A stretch of 64,000 nucleotides of DNA from CAWGHZ01 sp963775315. Its GTDB lineage: Bacteria > Pseudomonadota > Alphaproteobacteria > MPNO01 > DASWLB01. This document shows, piece by piece, positions 7,854-16,420 of the stretch. Under the pieces are notes generated by a model. The model saw only the letters and a list, made by a program, of their open reading frames with translations. It did no database searches and was not told the origin of the DNA. Where the stretch lies: the NCBI GenBank assembly GCA_963775315.1, contig CAVZIN010000007.1, forward strand, positions 1,674,001-1,738,000. The letters run 5' to 3'. The first letter of the stretch is position 1. Every line of letters starts with the position of its first letter. The position numbers and the translations under genes are program-made.

Positions 7854-8486
7854 ATGACCGTCACGATCTACGGCGTCGCGTATTCGCGGGCGATCTCCAA
7901 CATCTGGGCGTGTCTGGAGCTCGGCGTGCCCTACGAGAATGTGCCGATCGGCTGGGACGACGAGGGCAACACGATCTATGGCGAGGATTATCGCCGCATC
8001 AACCCGAACCAGCGCGTGCCGGCGCTGGCCGACGGCGACTTCGTGCTGTGGGAGTCGCTCGCCATCAACTTCTATCTGGTGAAGACGCACGGCGGCCCGC
8101 TGGCGCCGCGCGACGTGCGGGAGGACGCCAAGGTCATGCAGTGGTCGCTGTGGGCGACCATCCATCTCGAGCGGACGGCGGCGCAATGGGCGTTCCACAC
8201 CCACATCCTCGATGCCGGGGAGCGCAAGCCGGAGATCGCCGCCAAGGCATGGGACGAGCTGCAGCCGCTGTTCCGCGTGCTCGACGGCGAACTCGCGTCG
8301 CGCCCCTATCTGCTGGGCGACCGGTTCACCCTCGCCGACCTCAATGTCGGCTGCACCCTGTTCCGCCCGCGCCGGCATTTGGATTTCTCGGCCTGGCCGA
8401 ACCTGAAGGGCTGGGACGCGCGCGTGTTCGACCGGCCGGCGGCGAAGCGCGCCTGGGAGATCCGGGCCGCGGCGGCGGCCGCATAG
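7854..8486 (+). CDS. Glutathione S-transferase family protein
   Basis: 210 residues with the GST layout. The N-terminal thioredoxin-like domain begins MTVTIYGVAYSRA, with NPNQRVPALADGDFVLWESLAIN holding the cis-proline and the ES pair that binds glutathione. The C-terminal helical domain contains YLLGDRFTLADLNVG, the conserved N-capping box. No class-specific function can be given. The gene begins 78 bp beyond the IS3 end, so its original upstream region was displaced by the insertion. The binding protein at 8570 follows after 83 bp. Confidence 0.85.
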   Translation: MTVTIYGVAYSRAISNIWACLELGVPYENVPIGWDDEGNTIYGEDYRRINPNQRVPALADGDFVLWESLAINFYLVKTHGGPLAPRDVREDAKVMQWSLWATIHLERTAAQWAFHTHILDAGERKPEIAAKAWDELQPLFRVLDGELASRPYLLGDRFTLADLNVGCTLFRPRRHLDFSAWPNLKGWDARVFDRPAAKRAWEIRAAAAAA

Positions 8487-8569
8487 GGGGGCCCGCTCCC
8501 GCGCGGTTGACCCGGCCGCGCACGCCGCCTACGGTCCGCCGGCTAGTCCATAAAATCGGGGGGAGACCC

Positions 8570-9550
8570 ATGCCCAACACCCTGCGCACGCGGCGCCCGG
8601 CCGCCGCGATCCTTGCCGCCGCCCTCGCCGCGCTGTGCGCCGCCGCGCCCGCCCCGGCGAGCGCCAACGACCTCGTGAAGGTCGGCAAGGCGGTGCCCAA
8701 CGTGTTCGCCTTCACGCCGGCCGACCTGTCGGTCGAGATCGGCGCGATGAAGCGGAACGGCATCGACCTCCAGATCTTCTCGTTCCAGGGCGGCGCCAAG
8801 CTGCACCAGGCGATGGTGGCCGACGCGATCGACATCGGGCTGGGCTCGGGTCCCGACATCGCGATCGCGCTCCGCGGCAACTACGCGGTGGGCGTCGCGG
8901 CGCTCGCCAACCAGCCGCTCTCGATCGGCTACACCGTGTGGAAGGATTCGCCGATCCATACGCTCAACGACCTCAGGGGCAAGAAGATCGGCGTCGGGTC
9001 GGCCGGCTCGCTCACCTACTGGCTCGCCCTCGAGCTCGCCCGGGTCAAGGGCTGGGGCCCGCACGGGATCACCCCGGTCGCGCTCGGCGGCGGCCAGGCG
9101 CAGTACGCCGGGCTCAAGACCCATGCGATCGACGCCACCTGCGAATCGGCGGCCATCGGCTGGCAGCTCGAGAAGAAGGGCGAGGCGCGCATGGTCTCGA
9201 CCATCAACTACGTGAAGGATTTCCACACCCACATCATCTGGGCGACGCGCGACATGACCGAGAAGCGGCCGGACGTGGTGCGGCGCTTCCTCAAGGGCTG
9301 GTTCGAGACCATCCAGTTCATCCTGCACAACCGCGACAAGGCGATCCCGATGATCGCCAAGGTCACGCACTACGATCCCGACGTCGAGGCGCGCGAGTAC
9401 GACGCGGTCTCGCCCTTCTTCTCGACCGACGGCAAGTTCCACGAGGCCGCGCTGAAGACGCTGGAGCGGTCGTTCGTCGACCTCAAGATCCTCAAGACCG
9501 AGCCCGACGCCCACAGGGTCCTGACCGAGAAGTTCCTGCCGAACATGTGA
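8570..9550 (+). CDS. ABC transporter substrate-binding protein, NMT1/SsuA type
   Basis: 326 residues. A signal peptide covers about residues 1-33 (basic start RTRRPAAAI, Ala-rich core, cleavage near PASA-ND). The mature protein shows the periplasmic-binding fold: SFQGGAKLHQAMVADAIDIG, DLRGKKIGVGSAGSLTYWLA and RPDVVRRFLKGWFETIQF. NMT1-type proteins bind sulfonates, nitriles, thiamine precursors or aromatic acids. No permease or ATPase lies beside it, so it is an orphan that may serve a shared transporter. It resembles the binding protein at 62309 (same KIGxxxAGSLT and KGWG..GITTVA-like blocks). The start ATG is preceded by GGGGGGAGACCC. Confidence 0.85.
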   Translation: MPNTLRTRRPAAAILAAALAALCAAAPAPASANDLVKVGKAVPNVFAFTPADLSVEIGAMKRNGIDLQIFSFQGGAKLHQAMVADAIDIGLGSGPDIAIALRGNYAVGVAALANQPLSIGYTVWKDSPIHTLNDLRGKKIGVGSAGSLTYWLALELARVKGWGPHGITPVALGGGQAQYAGLKTHAIDATCESAAIGWQLEKKGEARMVSTINYVKDFHTHIIWATRDMTEKRPDVVRRFLKGWFETIQFILHNRDKAIPMIAKVTHYDPDVEAREYDAVSPFFSTDGKFHEAALKTLERSFVDLKILKTEPDAHRVLTEKFLPNM

Positions 9551-9562
9551 CGGCGGAGGCGT

Positions 9563-9587
9563 GGAGGCCGGCAATTCGCCGGCCTCC
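9563..9587 (+). terminator. Rho-independent terminator after the binding protein
   Basis: GGAGGCCGGC, loop AATTC, GCCGGCCTCC, then CTTTATC: a perfect 10-bp stem 13 bp after the stop codon. Confidence 0.75.
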
Positions 9588-9819
9588 CTTTATCCGCTGG
9601 TCGCGCCGTCCTGGGGCCGGCGTGCTGCCGAATCGGGCCGTTTTCGTGCCACCCTGGCCGGAAATGTGACGGCGGTCACACGCTGGCCATTGGACGGCAT
9701 CCTCTCACGGTGCGTACAAATACTTATCCGTAGTTCTACTTACTCTCCCCGCATTTTTCGCAAGACGCGATCGATGGAGCGAGGACCGTTGCACCAAGCG
9801 GCGGCCCGCAGGGGGAGAA

Positions 9820-10257
9820 ATGGGCATGCGCGATGCGGTGACCCTCGGGGCGGCGACCCTTTCCGCGGCGATGCTGCTCTGGTCGTTCGGCGGCGGGATG
9901 GCGATGCCGGGCGGGGCGACGGGGCTGGTCCAGAAGGTCGCGGGCCACGCCTTCGTGGTCGAGGGGTGGCGGCGGACCATCCTCGCCGCCGGGGCCCAGC
10001 TTCACGTGGGCGACACGCTCCAGGCCGGGCGCGACGGCCCGTTCCAGATCACCTTCGCGGGCGACGTCATCCTCACGCTGGCGGCGGGCGCGCGCCTCAC
10101 CCTGTCGCGCTCGGTGTTCGACAAGTACGGCAAGGCCCACGGCATCGCGGCACTCCTGAGCGACGCGGCGCGCGGCATCACCGGCGCGGTCCAGCACAGC
10201 GACATCCCGAAGGACAAGGCGCTGGTGCCCGAACCCTCGATCGGGGTGCGGGGATAG
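9820..10257 (+). CDS. FecR-domain secreted or membrane-anchored protein
   Basis: 145 residues. A hydrophobic N-terminal segment (about 5-32) acts as signal or anchor. Residues 36-115 match the FecR-like beta-helix pattern: LVQKVAGHAFVVEG, then LHVGDTLQAGRDGPFQITFAG, then ILTLAAGARLTLSRS. In known families this domain occurs in sigma-factor regulators and in periplasmic adhesin or peptidoglycan-associated proteins; no sigma factor is adjacent here. It has a strong ribosome site (GGGGGAG) and about 270 bp of upstream region with an AT-rich patch at 9715-9770 that could hold its promoter. A second ATG six bases downstream is an alternative start. Confidence 0.65.
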   Translation: MGMRDAVTLGAATLSAAMLLWSFGGGMAMPGGATGLVQKVAGHAFVVEGWRRTILAAGAQLHVGDTLQAGRDGPFQITFAGDVILTLAAGARLTLSRSVFDKYGKAHGIAALLSDAARGITGAVQHSDIPKDKALVPEPSIGVRG

Positions 10258-10302
10258 GCCCGGCGCGGCGCGCCACGGCGGCCGGCCGGACCCGACGGCC
10301 GC

Positions 10303-10818
10303 TCACATCTGCGGCGGGACGCCCATGAAGTCGCGCTTGCCGAGCTCCACGCCGTTGTGGCGCAGGAGGTCGTAGGCGGTCGTGCAGTGGAAGTAGAAGT
10401 TCGGCAGGCAGAAGTTCAGCACCAGCCCCTGGCCGGTGAACTTGCGCTCGCCGGACGGGAACTGCATGGTGATCTGCTTGTCCTCCTGGCCGTCGACCTG
10501 CTCCGGCTTGATCGACTTCACGAAATCGACCGATTTCTGGATGCGCGCGCGGAGCTGGGCGAAGCTGGTCTCGTTGTCCTCGAACTTGGGCGCGGCGACG
10601 CCGGCGCACTGGCCGACCGCGTTCACCGCATGGGCGCAGGCCTGGCGCACCTGGCGCACCAGCGGGAACATGTCCGGAAAGAACCGGGTGTTGAGGAAGT
10701 AGGCCTCTTCGAGCTTCTTGTCCTTCGCGTGCGCCTCGGCCTTTTCCAGCACGGTGGACAGCGCGGTCAGGTACTGCACGAAGATCGGCGCCGATACCTT
10801 GTAAAGCGAAACGGGCAT
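10303..10818 (-). CDS. DUF1993 family protein
   Basis: 171 residues, all-helical. It begins MPVSLYKVSAPIFVQYLTAL and contains ARIQKSVDFVKSIKPEQVDG and a C-terminal NFYFHCTTAYDLLRHNGVELGKRDFMG. These are hallmarks of DUF1993, a DinB-like four-helix family of unknown function with a conserved FH..TAYDLLRH motif. The length is normal for the family. It is transcribed apart from its neighbours. Confidence 0.8.
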   Translation of the reverse strand: MPVSLYKVSAPIFVQYLTALSTVLEKAEAHAKDKKLEEAYFLNTRFFPDMFPLVRQVRQACAHAVNAVGQCAGVAAPKFEDNETSFAQLRARIQKSVDFVKSIKPEQVDGQEDKQITMQFPSGERKFTGQGLVLNFCLPNFYFHCTTAYDLLRHNGVELGKRDFMGVPPQM

Positions 10819-10906
10819 GGATATCGCTCCTTGGAAGCCGCGCGTGATGCGCGGATTGCGGGGCGAAGCCTACTCGTCCGCGGGCTGGCGGTGAAGGGCC
10901 TCGCGC

Positions 10907-12532
10907 TCAGATGTCGGCGGGGGCGAGCGCCGGCTTGCCGCGGATCAGGTCGGACGCCTTCTCGGCCAGCATGATGGTCGGCGCGTTGATGTTGCCGCCG
11001 AGCGGCAGCGGCCAGACCGACGCGTCGACGACGCGGAGCCCTTCGGTGCCGCGCACCCGGAACTGCGGATCGACCACCGCCTCGGCGTCGGTGCCCGCCT
11101 TGCACGTGCCGGCGGGGTGATAGATCGTGATCATGTTGGCCCGCACGAACGCGTCGATGTCGGCGTCCGACGTCACCTCCGGCCCGGGCAGGAAGCGCGG
11201 CCCGATCAGGTCCCTGAACGGTTCCGACGCGCCGACGGCGGCGCAGAAGCGGAAGCCCTCGCGCATCGCCCGCCGGTCGTACTCGGTCGACAGGAAATTG
11301 TTGAAGATGCGCACCTTCGCCATCGGGTCGTCGGACGCCAGCGTCACCTGCCCGCGGCTTTCCTGGCGCACATGGCAGAACAGCAGCGAGATCACGTCCG
11401 GGCTGCGCTTGCGCCAGCCGGGGAACCATTCGCGGGTGAGGAAGCCGCCCGAGCCGCAATAGGCCTGGATGTCCGGCACCTCGACGTCGGGGGTCGAGCG
11501 GATGAACGCCGTGCCCGAGGCCGGCAGCAGCGTCCCGAAGCCCGAGCGCAGCACCCAGGCGCGCAGCATGGCGACGGCGAGCCGGTCCATCCGAAGCCCC
11601 TCGACGAAGGGCGACTTGTCCTTCCGCGCGTAAAGGCTGGTGAGGCTCGGATGGTCCCACAGATTGCGCCCGACGCCGGCAAGGTCGACGCGCGGCGCGA
11701 TGCCGAGCGACTTGAGCTCGTCCGCCGGCCCGACGCCCGACAGCATCAAGAGCTGCGGCGAGTTGTAGGCGCCCCCCGAGAGGATCACCTCGGATGCGCG
11801 CGCCGTCCGCGTCGCGCCGTCCTTCACGTACTCGATGCCGGTGCAGCGCGGCCCCTCGAACAAAAGGCGCGTCGCGTGCGCCCGCGTCTCGAGCGTCAGG
11901 TTCTTGTTGCGCTTCACCGCGGGCCACAGATAGGCGACGGCGGCCGAGCAGCGCCAGCCGTCGCCGATCGTGTGCTGCATCTTGGAGAACCCGTCCTGGA
12001 CGGGGCCGTTGTAGTCGTCGTTCGCCTTGTAGCCGAGGGCGGGCGCGGCCTGGATGAACCGGTCGTACACCACGTCGGCCGCCGGGTTCCGCCGCGTCTT
12101 GAGCGGCCCGGTGCCGCCGCGCCAATCGTTCGCGCCGCCGTCGAAGCTCTCGGCGCGCATGAAGTAAGGCAGCACGTCCGCGTAGGACCAGCCGGCGAGC
12201 CCGAGCTGCGGCAGCCGGTCGAAATCGTTCGGGTTGCAGCGGACATAGGCCATGATGTTGATCGAGGACGAGCCGCCCACCACCTTGCCGCGCGGGTGGA
12301 AGATCGAGCGGTTGTCGACGTTGGGCTCGGGTTCGCCCTGGTAGTTCCAGTTGTAGCGCGGGTTCGACCAGATCTTGCCGACGCCGAGCGGGATGTGGAT
12401 CAGCGGGTTCTTGTCCTCGCCGCCGGCCTCGAGCACCAGCACCCGCCTTCCGGCGTCCTCGGACAGCCGCGCGGCCAGCACGCAGCCGGCCGATCCCGCC
12501 CCGACGATGATCGTGTCGTACCCGTCCGCCAT
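10907..12532 (-). CDS. GMC-family FAD oxidoreductase (choline / alcohol dehydrogenase type)
   Basis: 541 residues from the ATG at 12532, chosen because GAAGAGGGG precedes it; an upstream in-frame ATG at 12562 would add ten basic residues. The FAD-binding motif GAGSAGCVLAARL is near residue 9. The GMC signature region VVGGSSSINIMAYVRCN, the YHPAGTCKAG catalytic-His region and the NAPTIMLAEKASDLI C-terminus are all present. Members oxidise choline, polyethylene glycol, sugars or long alcohols. Its place beside aldolases, an aryl ligase and a TRAP transporter suggests a catabolic alcohol dehydrogenase. It is the last gene of the minus-strand block that begins near 15360. Confidence 0.9.
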   Translation of the reverse strand: MADGYDTIIVGAGSAGCVLAARLSEDAGRRVLVLEAGGEDKNPLIHIPLGVGKIWSNPRYNWNYQGEPEPNVDNRSIFHPRGKVVGGSSSINIMAYVRCNPNDFDRLPQLGLAGWSYADVLPYFMRAESFDGGANDWRGGTGPLKTRRNPAADVVYDRFIQAAPALGYKANDDYNGPVQDGFSKMQHTIGDGWRCSAAVAYLWPAVKRNKNLTLETRAHATRLLFEGPRCTGIEYVKDGATRTARASEVILSGGAYNSPQLLMLSGVGPADELKSLGIAPRVDLAGVGRNLWDHPSLTSLYARKDKSPFVEGLRMDRLAVAMLRAWVLRSGFGTLLPASGTAFIRSTPDVEVPDIQAYCGSGGFLTREWFPGWRKRSPDVISLLFCHVRQESRGQVTLASDDPMAKVRIFNNFLSTEYDRRAMREGFRFCAAVGASEPFRDLIGPRFLPGPEVTSDADIDAFVRANMITIYHPAGTCKAGTDAEAVVDPQFRVRGTEGLRVVDASVWPLPLGGNINAPTIMLAEKASDLIRGKPALAPADI

Positions 12533-12615
12533 GTGGCCCCTCTTCTTATGCGTGCGCGGCAATTTTGCCCGAGAACGCAGGCGATCACAAAGGGCGATGG
12601 CAGAGCCGCAAGCGT

Positions 12616-12727
12616 GTCATCCCGGCCGAGCCGCGCGTCGCGGCAAGAGCCGGGACCCATTTGCGCATCACGGAAGCGGCCCGATGGGCCCCGGGGTCTA
12701 CGGCGCGCCGCGCCGCGCCCGGCGTGA
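12616..12727. repeat. Intergenic palindromic repeat, copy 2 (inverted orientation)
   Basis: GTCATCCCGGCCGAG at the left end and CCCGGCGTGAC at the right end bracket a GGGACCCAT / ATGGGCCCCGG pair. Read on the minus strand it has the same order of motifs as the copies at 137 and 15401. It lies between the oxidoreductase and the amidohydrolase. Confidence 0.6.
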
Positions 12728-12742
12728 CACCCGTGAGACCGT

Positions 12743-13600
12743 CTACAGCCCCAGCACGCGCTCGGCGTTCTGGTGGAAGATCTTCTCCATCACGTCCGGC
12801 TTGTAGCCGAGCTCGTCCCATTCCCGCATCAGCCGGTCGTAGGGGATGGACGGGTAGTCGGAGCCGAACATGATCTTGTCGACCAGGCGCGAGCGCGCGT
12901 CGCGCTTGACCGAGTCGGGGAAGTATTTCGGCGCCCAGCCCGACAGCTCCCAGTAGACGTTGCCCTTGTGCAGCGCGACCGCCGTCATCTCCTCCGACCA
13001 CGGCCATCCCGGGTGTGCCGCGATGATGGTGAGGTCTGGGAAGTCGGCGGCGAGATCGTCGATGTGCGACGGGTGGGCGTGGCGGATGCGCGCGCCGAGC
13101 CCGCCGGGCAGGCCCGCCCCCATGCCGGTCGTGCCGACATCGATCATCACCGGCACCTTGAGGGCCGAGATCGTCTCGAACAGCGGGTAGAACCGCCGGT
13201 CCGACACGGCGAAATGGCCCATGATCGGGTGAAAGTGGAAGCCCAGCATCTTGAGGTCGCGGATCGCGGTCTCGGCCTGCTTGATCGCGATCTCGCCCTT
13301 GAACGGATCGACCGCGCCCCACGCCTGGATCACCACGTCCTTGTGGCGATCGCGCATCGCGGCGACGTACTCGTTGGTGCAGGGCGGCGTCGCGACCGCG
13401 GTCTCGATGTCGAACGCGACCAGCACCGGCTCGACGCCCGCCGCCTTGAACTCGGCGATGACGGCGTCCTCCTCCTTCGCCTTCCAGGGCCGGTTCCAGT
13501 ATTTCTCCAGCGCCTCGACGTATGGACCCTGGGCGGTGATCCAGGGCTGGGTGTTCGGGTAGCAGTGCAGGTCGATTCTTCGCATAAGGTAGGGTTCCAT
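12743..13600 (-). CDS. Amidohydrolase-2 family protein, divergent
   Basis: 285 residues from the ATG at 13600 (an internal ATG at 13585, MRRIDLHCYPN, is equally possible). It belongs to the same superfamily as the triplet at 327-3591 but is clearly a different branch: the N-terminal HxH is degenerate (DLHCYPN), while AAHPGWPWSEE and FGSDYPSIPY keep the later His and Asp ligands. The middle block FHFHPIMGHFA supplies another possible ligand. Loss of one N-terminal histidine implies a changed metal site. It stands downstream of the aryl-AMP ligase on the same strand, 98 bp away across a repeat. Confidence 0.8.
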   Translation of the reverse strand: MEPYLMRRIDLHCYPNTQPWITAQGPYVEALEKYWNRPWKAKEEDAVIAEFKAAGVEPVLVAFDIETAVATPPCTNEYVAAMRDRHKDVVIQAWGAVDPFKGEIAIKQAETAIRDLKMLGFHFHPIMGHFAVSDRRFYPLFETISALKVPVMIDVGTTGMGAGLPGGLGARIRHAHPSHIDDLAADFPDLTIIAAHPGWPWSEEMTAVALHKGNVYWELSGWAPKYFPDSVKRDARSRLVDKIMFGSDYPSIPYDRLMREWDELGYKPDVMEKIFHQNAERVLGL

Positions 13601-13606
13601 GAATTC

Positions 13607-13691
13607 GTCATGGCCGGGCACGTCCCGGCCATCCACGGGCAACCGCTGGATGCGTGATCCCGTGGATGCCCGGAACAAGTCCGGGCATGAC
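13607..13691. repeat. Palindromic repeat GTCATGGCCGGGC ... GCCCGGAACAAGTCCGGGCATGAC
   Basis: Two hairpins joined by CCATCCACGGG / CCCGTGGATG: the left (GGCCGGG-CACGT-CCCGGCC) and the right (GCCCGGA-ACAAG-TCCGGGC). The outer ends GTCATG and CATGAC are also inverted. It is a compact dispersed repeat typical of alphaproteobacterial intergenic regions, between the AMP ligase and the amidohydrolase, possibly acting as a terminator. Confidence 0.7.
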
Positions 13692-13698
13692 GGGTTTG

Positions 13699-15360
13699 TT
13701 ATTCCGCCGCCGCCTTCTCGGCCGCGACCTTCTTGGCGATGTCCTCGACGAGCTGCTTCTTGGAGACCTTGCCGAACGCGCTCAACGGGAAATCGTCCAT
13801 CACTTCGAGCCGCTCGGGCAGCTTGTGCTTGGCCATCTCTTCCTTCTGGAGGTGTTCGATCAGCGAATCGAACGTGACGGTCTGGCCGTCCTTCGCGATG
13901 ACGCAGGCGCACATGCGCTCGCCCAGCACGTCGTCGGGATAGGGGATGCAGGCGACGTTCTGCACCGCCGGATGGGTGAGGATCAGGTTCTCGATCTCCT
14001 CGGCGGAGATCTTCTCGCCGCCGCGGTTGATCAGGTCCTTCTTGCGCCCCTCCACCATGTAGCGGCCCGACGGGTGCTGGCGCATCAGATCGCCCGAACG
14101 GTAGAACCCGTCCGAGGTGAAGGCCCGCGCGTTATGCTCCGGCGTGCCGAAATAGCCGCGCAGCGTGTAGGGACCGCGGCAGCAGAACTCGCCCACCTCG
14201 CCGAACTTCACGATGTTGTCGTCGTCGTCGAGGATGCGGACCTCGTCGTCCGGCGAGATCGGCAGCCCGACCGTCTCCATCCGCACCTCCTCGGGATCGT
14301 CGGGGCGGACGAACATCAGCATGCCCTCGGCCATGCCGAAATTCTCCTGAACGAAGACCGAGGGGATCAGCTCCTTGGTGCGCTTGCGCACCTCGGGCTG
14401 AAGCCGCTGGCCGCCGGACTGGATGAACTCGAGCGAGGAGAGGTCGTACTTGGCGATGGCGGGATCGTTGATCCAGCGGATCAGCAGCGCCGGCACGACA
14501 TGGATGTGCGTCACCTTGTGCTGCTGCACCAGGCGGAACACCTCCTCGCCGCGGGTCGAGGTGTGCAGCACCACCGTGCCGCCGCGGATCAGGAAGCCCT
14601 GCATGCCCGGGCAGGCGAGCGGCAAATTGTGCGCGAGCGGCAGGATGTCGAGCAGCACCTTGCCCTCGGCGACGCCCGTCACCGTGCCGGCCGTCTTGGA
14701 GTTGTAGATATAGTCGTTGTGGGTGCGCGGGATCAGCTTGGGGATGCCGGTCGTGCCGCCGGAAAGTTGGAACACCGCCGGGTCGGTCGGGTCGACCCGG
14801 TTCTGGAGCGCTTCGAGCCGGTCGGCGGTCGCTTTCGGCTGGCGGGCGATCAGCTCGGCGAGCGAGTGCAGCCCGTCGGCGGCATCGCCCAGCACGATAC
14901 CGTGCTTCACCACCTTGTTCTCGCGCATCACGCGCAGCAGCAGGTCGCGGTAGTCGTAATCCTTGGTCGCGTCCATCGCGACGCAGGCGACCGCCCCCGA
15001 GAGCTGCACGAACTGGGTGAGCTCGCGGTAGCGGTGGGTGGCGAGGGCCATGATCGGGATCGCGCCGATCTTCTGCAGCGCGAAATAGATGATCGCGAAC
15101 TCGGCGACGTTGGGAAGCTGCAGCACCACCCGGTCGAGCGGCTTGAGGCCGAGGTCGACGAGGTTGAGCGCGAGCCGCGTCGAATCCTCGTCCAGCGCCT
15201 TGTAGGTCCAGCTTCGCCCGGCCGAGACGATGGCCGTCTTGTCCGCGTACTTCTTGAAGATGTCCGCGAACTGATGGGCGATCGTGCGATCCTCCCAATA
15301 GCCCTTCTCGCGGTAGCGCTTGGCGAACTCCGGCGGGAATTTCACGACCCCTTCCAGCAT
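13699..15360 (-). CDS. Aryl-acid AMP ligase, 2,3-dihydroxybenzoate / salicylate type
   Basis: 553 residues of the ANL superfamily. The start is fixed by AAGGAG ahead of ATG at 15360. The P-loop LSGGTTGIPKLIPRTHNDY, the FGMAEG adenine motif, the YRSGDL hinge region and INRGGEKISAEEIEN are present, and the C-terminal catalytic lysine sits in AFGKVSKK. The order HNLPLACPG-QG and GPYTLRGYFGTPEHN is the pattern of EntE/DhbE-like aryl adenylating enzymes rather than acyl-CoA synthetases of fatty acids. No siderophore synthetase is nearby, so aromatic-acid CoA ligation in catabolism is the better inference. It probably shares a transcript with the SDR at 16314. Confidence 0.85.
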   Translation of the reverse strand: MLEGVVKFPPEFAKRYREKGYWEDRTIAHQFADIFKKYADKTAIVSAGRSWTYKALDEDSTRLALNLVDLGLKPLDRVVLQLPNVAEFAIIYFALQKIGAIPIMALATHRYRELTQFVQLSGAVACVAMDATKDYDYRDLLLRVMRENKVVKHGIVLGDAADGLHSLAELIARQPKATADRLEALQNRVDPTDPAVFQLSGGTTGIPKLIPRTHNDYIYNSKTAGTVTGVAEGKVLLDILPLAHNLPLACPGMQGFLIRGGTVVLHTSTRGEEVFRLVQQHKVTHIHVVPALLIRWINDPAIAKYDLSSLEFIQSGGQRLQPEVRKRTKELIPSVFVQENFGMAEGMLMFVRPDDPEEVRMETVGLPISPDDEVRILDDDDNIVKFGEVGEFCCRGPYTLRGYFGTPEHNARAFTSDGFYRSGDLMRQHPSGRYMVEGRKKDLINRGGEKISAEEIENLILTHPAVQNVACIPYPDDVLGERMCACVIAKDGQTVTFDSLIEHLQKEEMAKHKLPERLEVMDDFPLSAFGKVSKKQLVEDIAKKVAAEKAAAE

Positions 15361-15400
15361 TCGTCGTCTCCTTACGGTCTTCGGGGCCCCGCCCGCGGCT

Positions 15401-15516
15401 GTCACCCCGGACGGTGCGTAGCACCGATCCGGGGCCCATCCGGACGGGTCCGGGACGTTTCCCCATGGATCCCGGCTCGCGCCGCGAACACGATTCGCGG
15501 CTTGGCCGGGATGACA
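15401..15516. repeat. Intergenic palindromic repeat, copy 3
   Basis: Hairpin 15405-15434: CCCCGGA, CGGTGC, GTA loop, GCACCG, TCCGGGG. It is followed by GCCCAT, GGATCCCGGCTC and the closing CCGGGATGAC. The loop-closing stem carries paired changes relative to copy 1 (GGTGC/GCACC versus GGCGC/GCGCC), meaning base pairing is conserved while sequence varies. Confidence 0.75.
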
Positions 15517-15552
15517 AGTCGATTATGAGGCATCCGCATTGGACCGCAAACG

Positions 15553-16314
15553 CTAGGTCGAGTTCGCGAAACCGCCGTCGATGATGATGATCTCGCCGGT
15601 GACGAACTTGTTCGAGACGATCATGTTGACCATCGTCTCGGCGACGTCCTCGGCGGTCACATTGCGCTTGAGCGGGGTGTAGCGCGCCCGGCGGGCCATC
15701 AACCCCTCGTAGTTCTCGGCGAGGGTGCGCTTCATCCAGTCGCCTTCCATCCAGCCCGGCGCGACACCGTTGACCCGGATTTCCGGCCCCAGAGCGCCGG
15801 CGAGCGTGCGCGTCAGGTTGGCGACGGCCGCCTTGGAGGCGGCGTAGACCAGCGGCTGCGGCCCGGGGCGAAGCCCCGCGATCGAGCAGGTGTTGACGAT
15901 CGCGCCGTGCGCCTTCTTGAGCAGAGGCACCGCAGCCCGCGTCACAAGAAAGAGGCCCAACACATTGGTATCGAACACTTTCTTCCAATGATCGACGTCG
16001 ACGCCCTCAAGGTCCTTAGGCTCGGTCTCCATCGTAGTGCCGGCGTTGTTCACCAGCGCGTCGAGCCGGCCGAAATTCTTCTCGATCTCGGCCACCATGC
16101 GCCGGACCGACGCGTCGTCGGCCACGTCGGCCTGGATGGTGATCGCCTTGGCGCCCTTGGCCTCGGCAGCCTTGGCGGTGTCCTTGGCCGCGTCGGCCGA
16201 GCGCGAATAGTTGATGGCGACGTCGTAGCCGGCCGCAGCCAGCGCCAGCACCGCGGCCCGGCCGATTCCCGTGCCGCCGCCCGTCACCAGCGCCACGGGG
16301 CGCGCGCCGCTCAC
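15553..16314 (-). CDS. Short-chain dehydrogenase/reductase (FabG-like)
   Basis: 253 residues from a GTG at 16314 (preceded by GGGGG); a TTG at 16344 would extend it by ten residues. The Rossmann motif TGGGTGIG sits near the start, NNAG follows, the active-site serine is in NTCSIAG and the YAASKAA motif supplies Tyr and Lys. The C-terminus VTGEIIIIDGGFANST is typical of FabG-like enzymes. The substrate is unknown. It lies 192 bp upstream of the aryl-AMP ligase on the same strand with a repeat between, so it probably belongs to the same catabolic unit. Confidence 0.85.
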   Translation of the reverse strand: MSGARPVALVTGGGTGIGRAAVLALAAAGYDVAINYSRSADAAKDTAKAAEAKGAKAITIQADVADDASVRRMVAEIEKNFGRLDALVNNAGTTMETEPKDLEGVDVDHWKKVFDTNVLGLFLVTRAAVPLLKKAHGAIVNTCSIAGLRPGPQPLVYAASKAAVANLTRTLAGALGPEIRVNGVAPGWMEGDWMKRTLAENYEGLMARRARYTPLKRNVTAEDVAETMVNMIVSNKFVTGEIIIIDGGFANST

Positions 16315-16420
16315 CTCAACCCCCGTGCGAGGGGCGTGCCGCAACCTTGTCCCAACATGTCCCGATCCGATGTGAAGGAAGTGGGCAACCTAGTGGAAGC
16401 CGCCGCGAAGCTCAACGGTT

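Noticed and set aside
13699..15360. Siderophore EntE gene
   Set aside because: No isochorismate synthase, carrier protein or peptide synthetase is nearby; catabolic ligation is more plausible.
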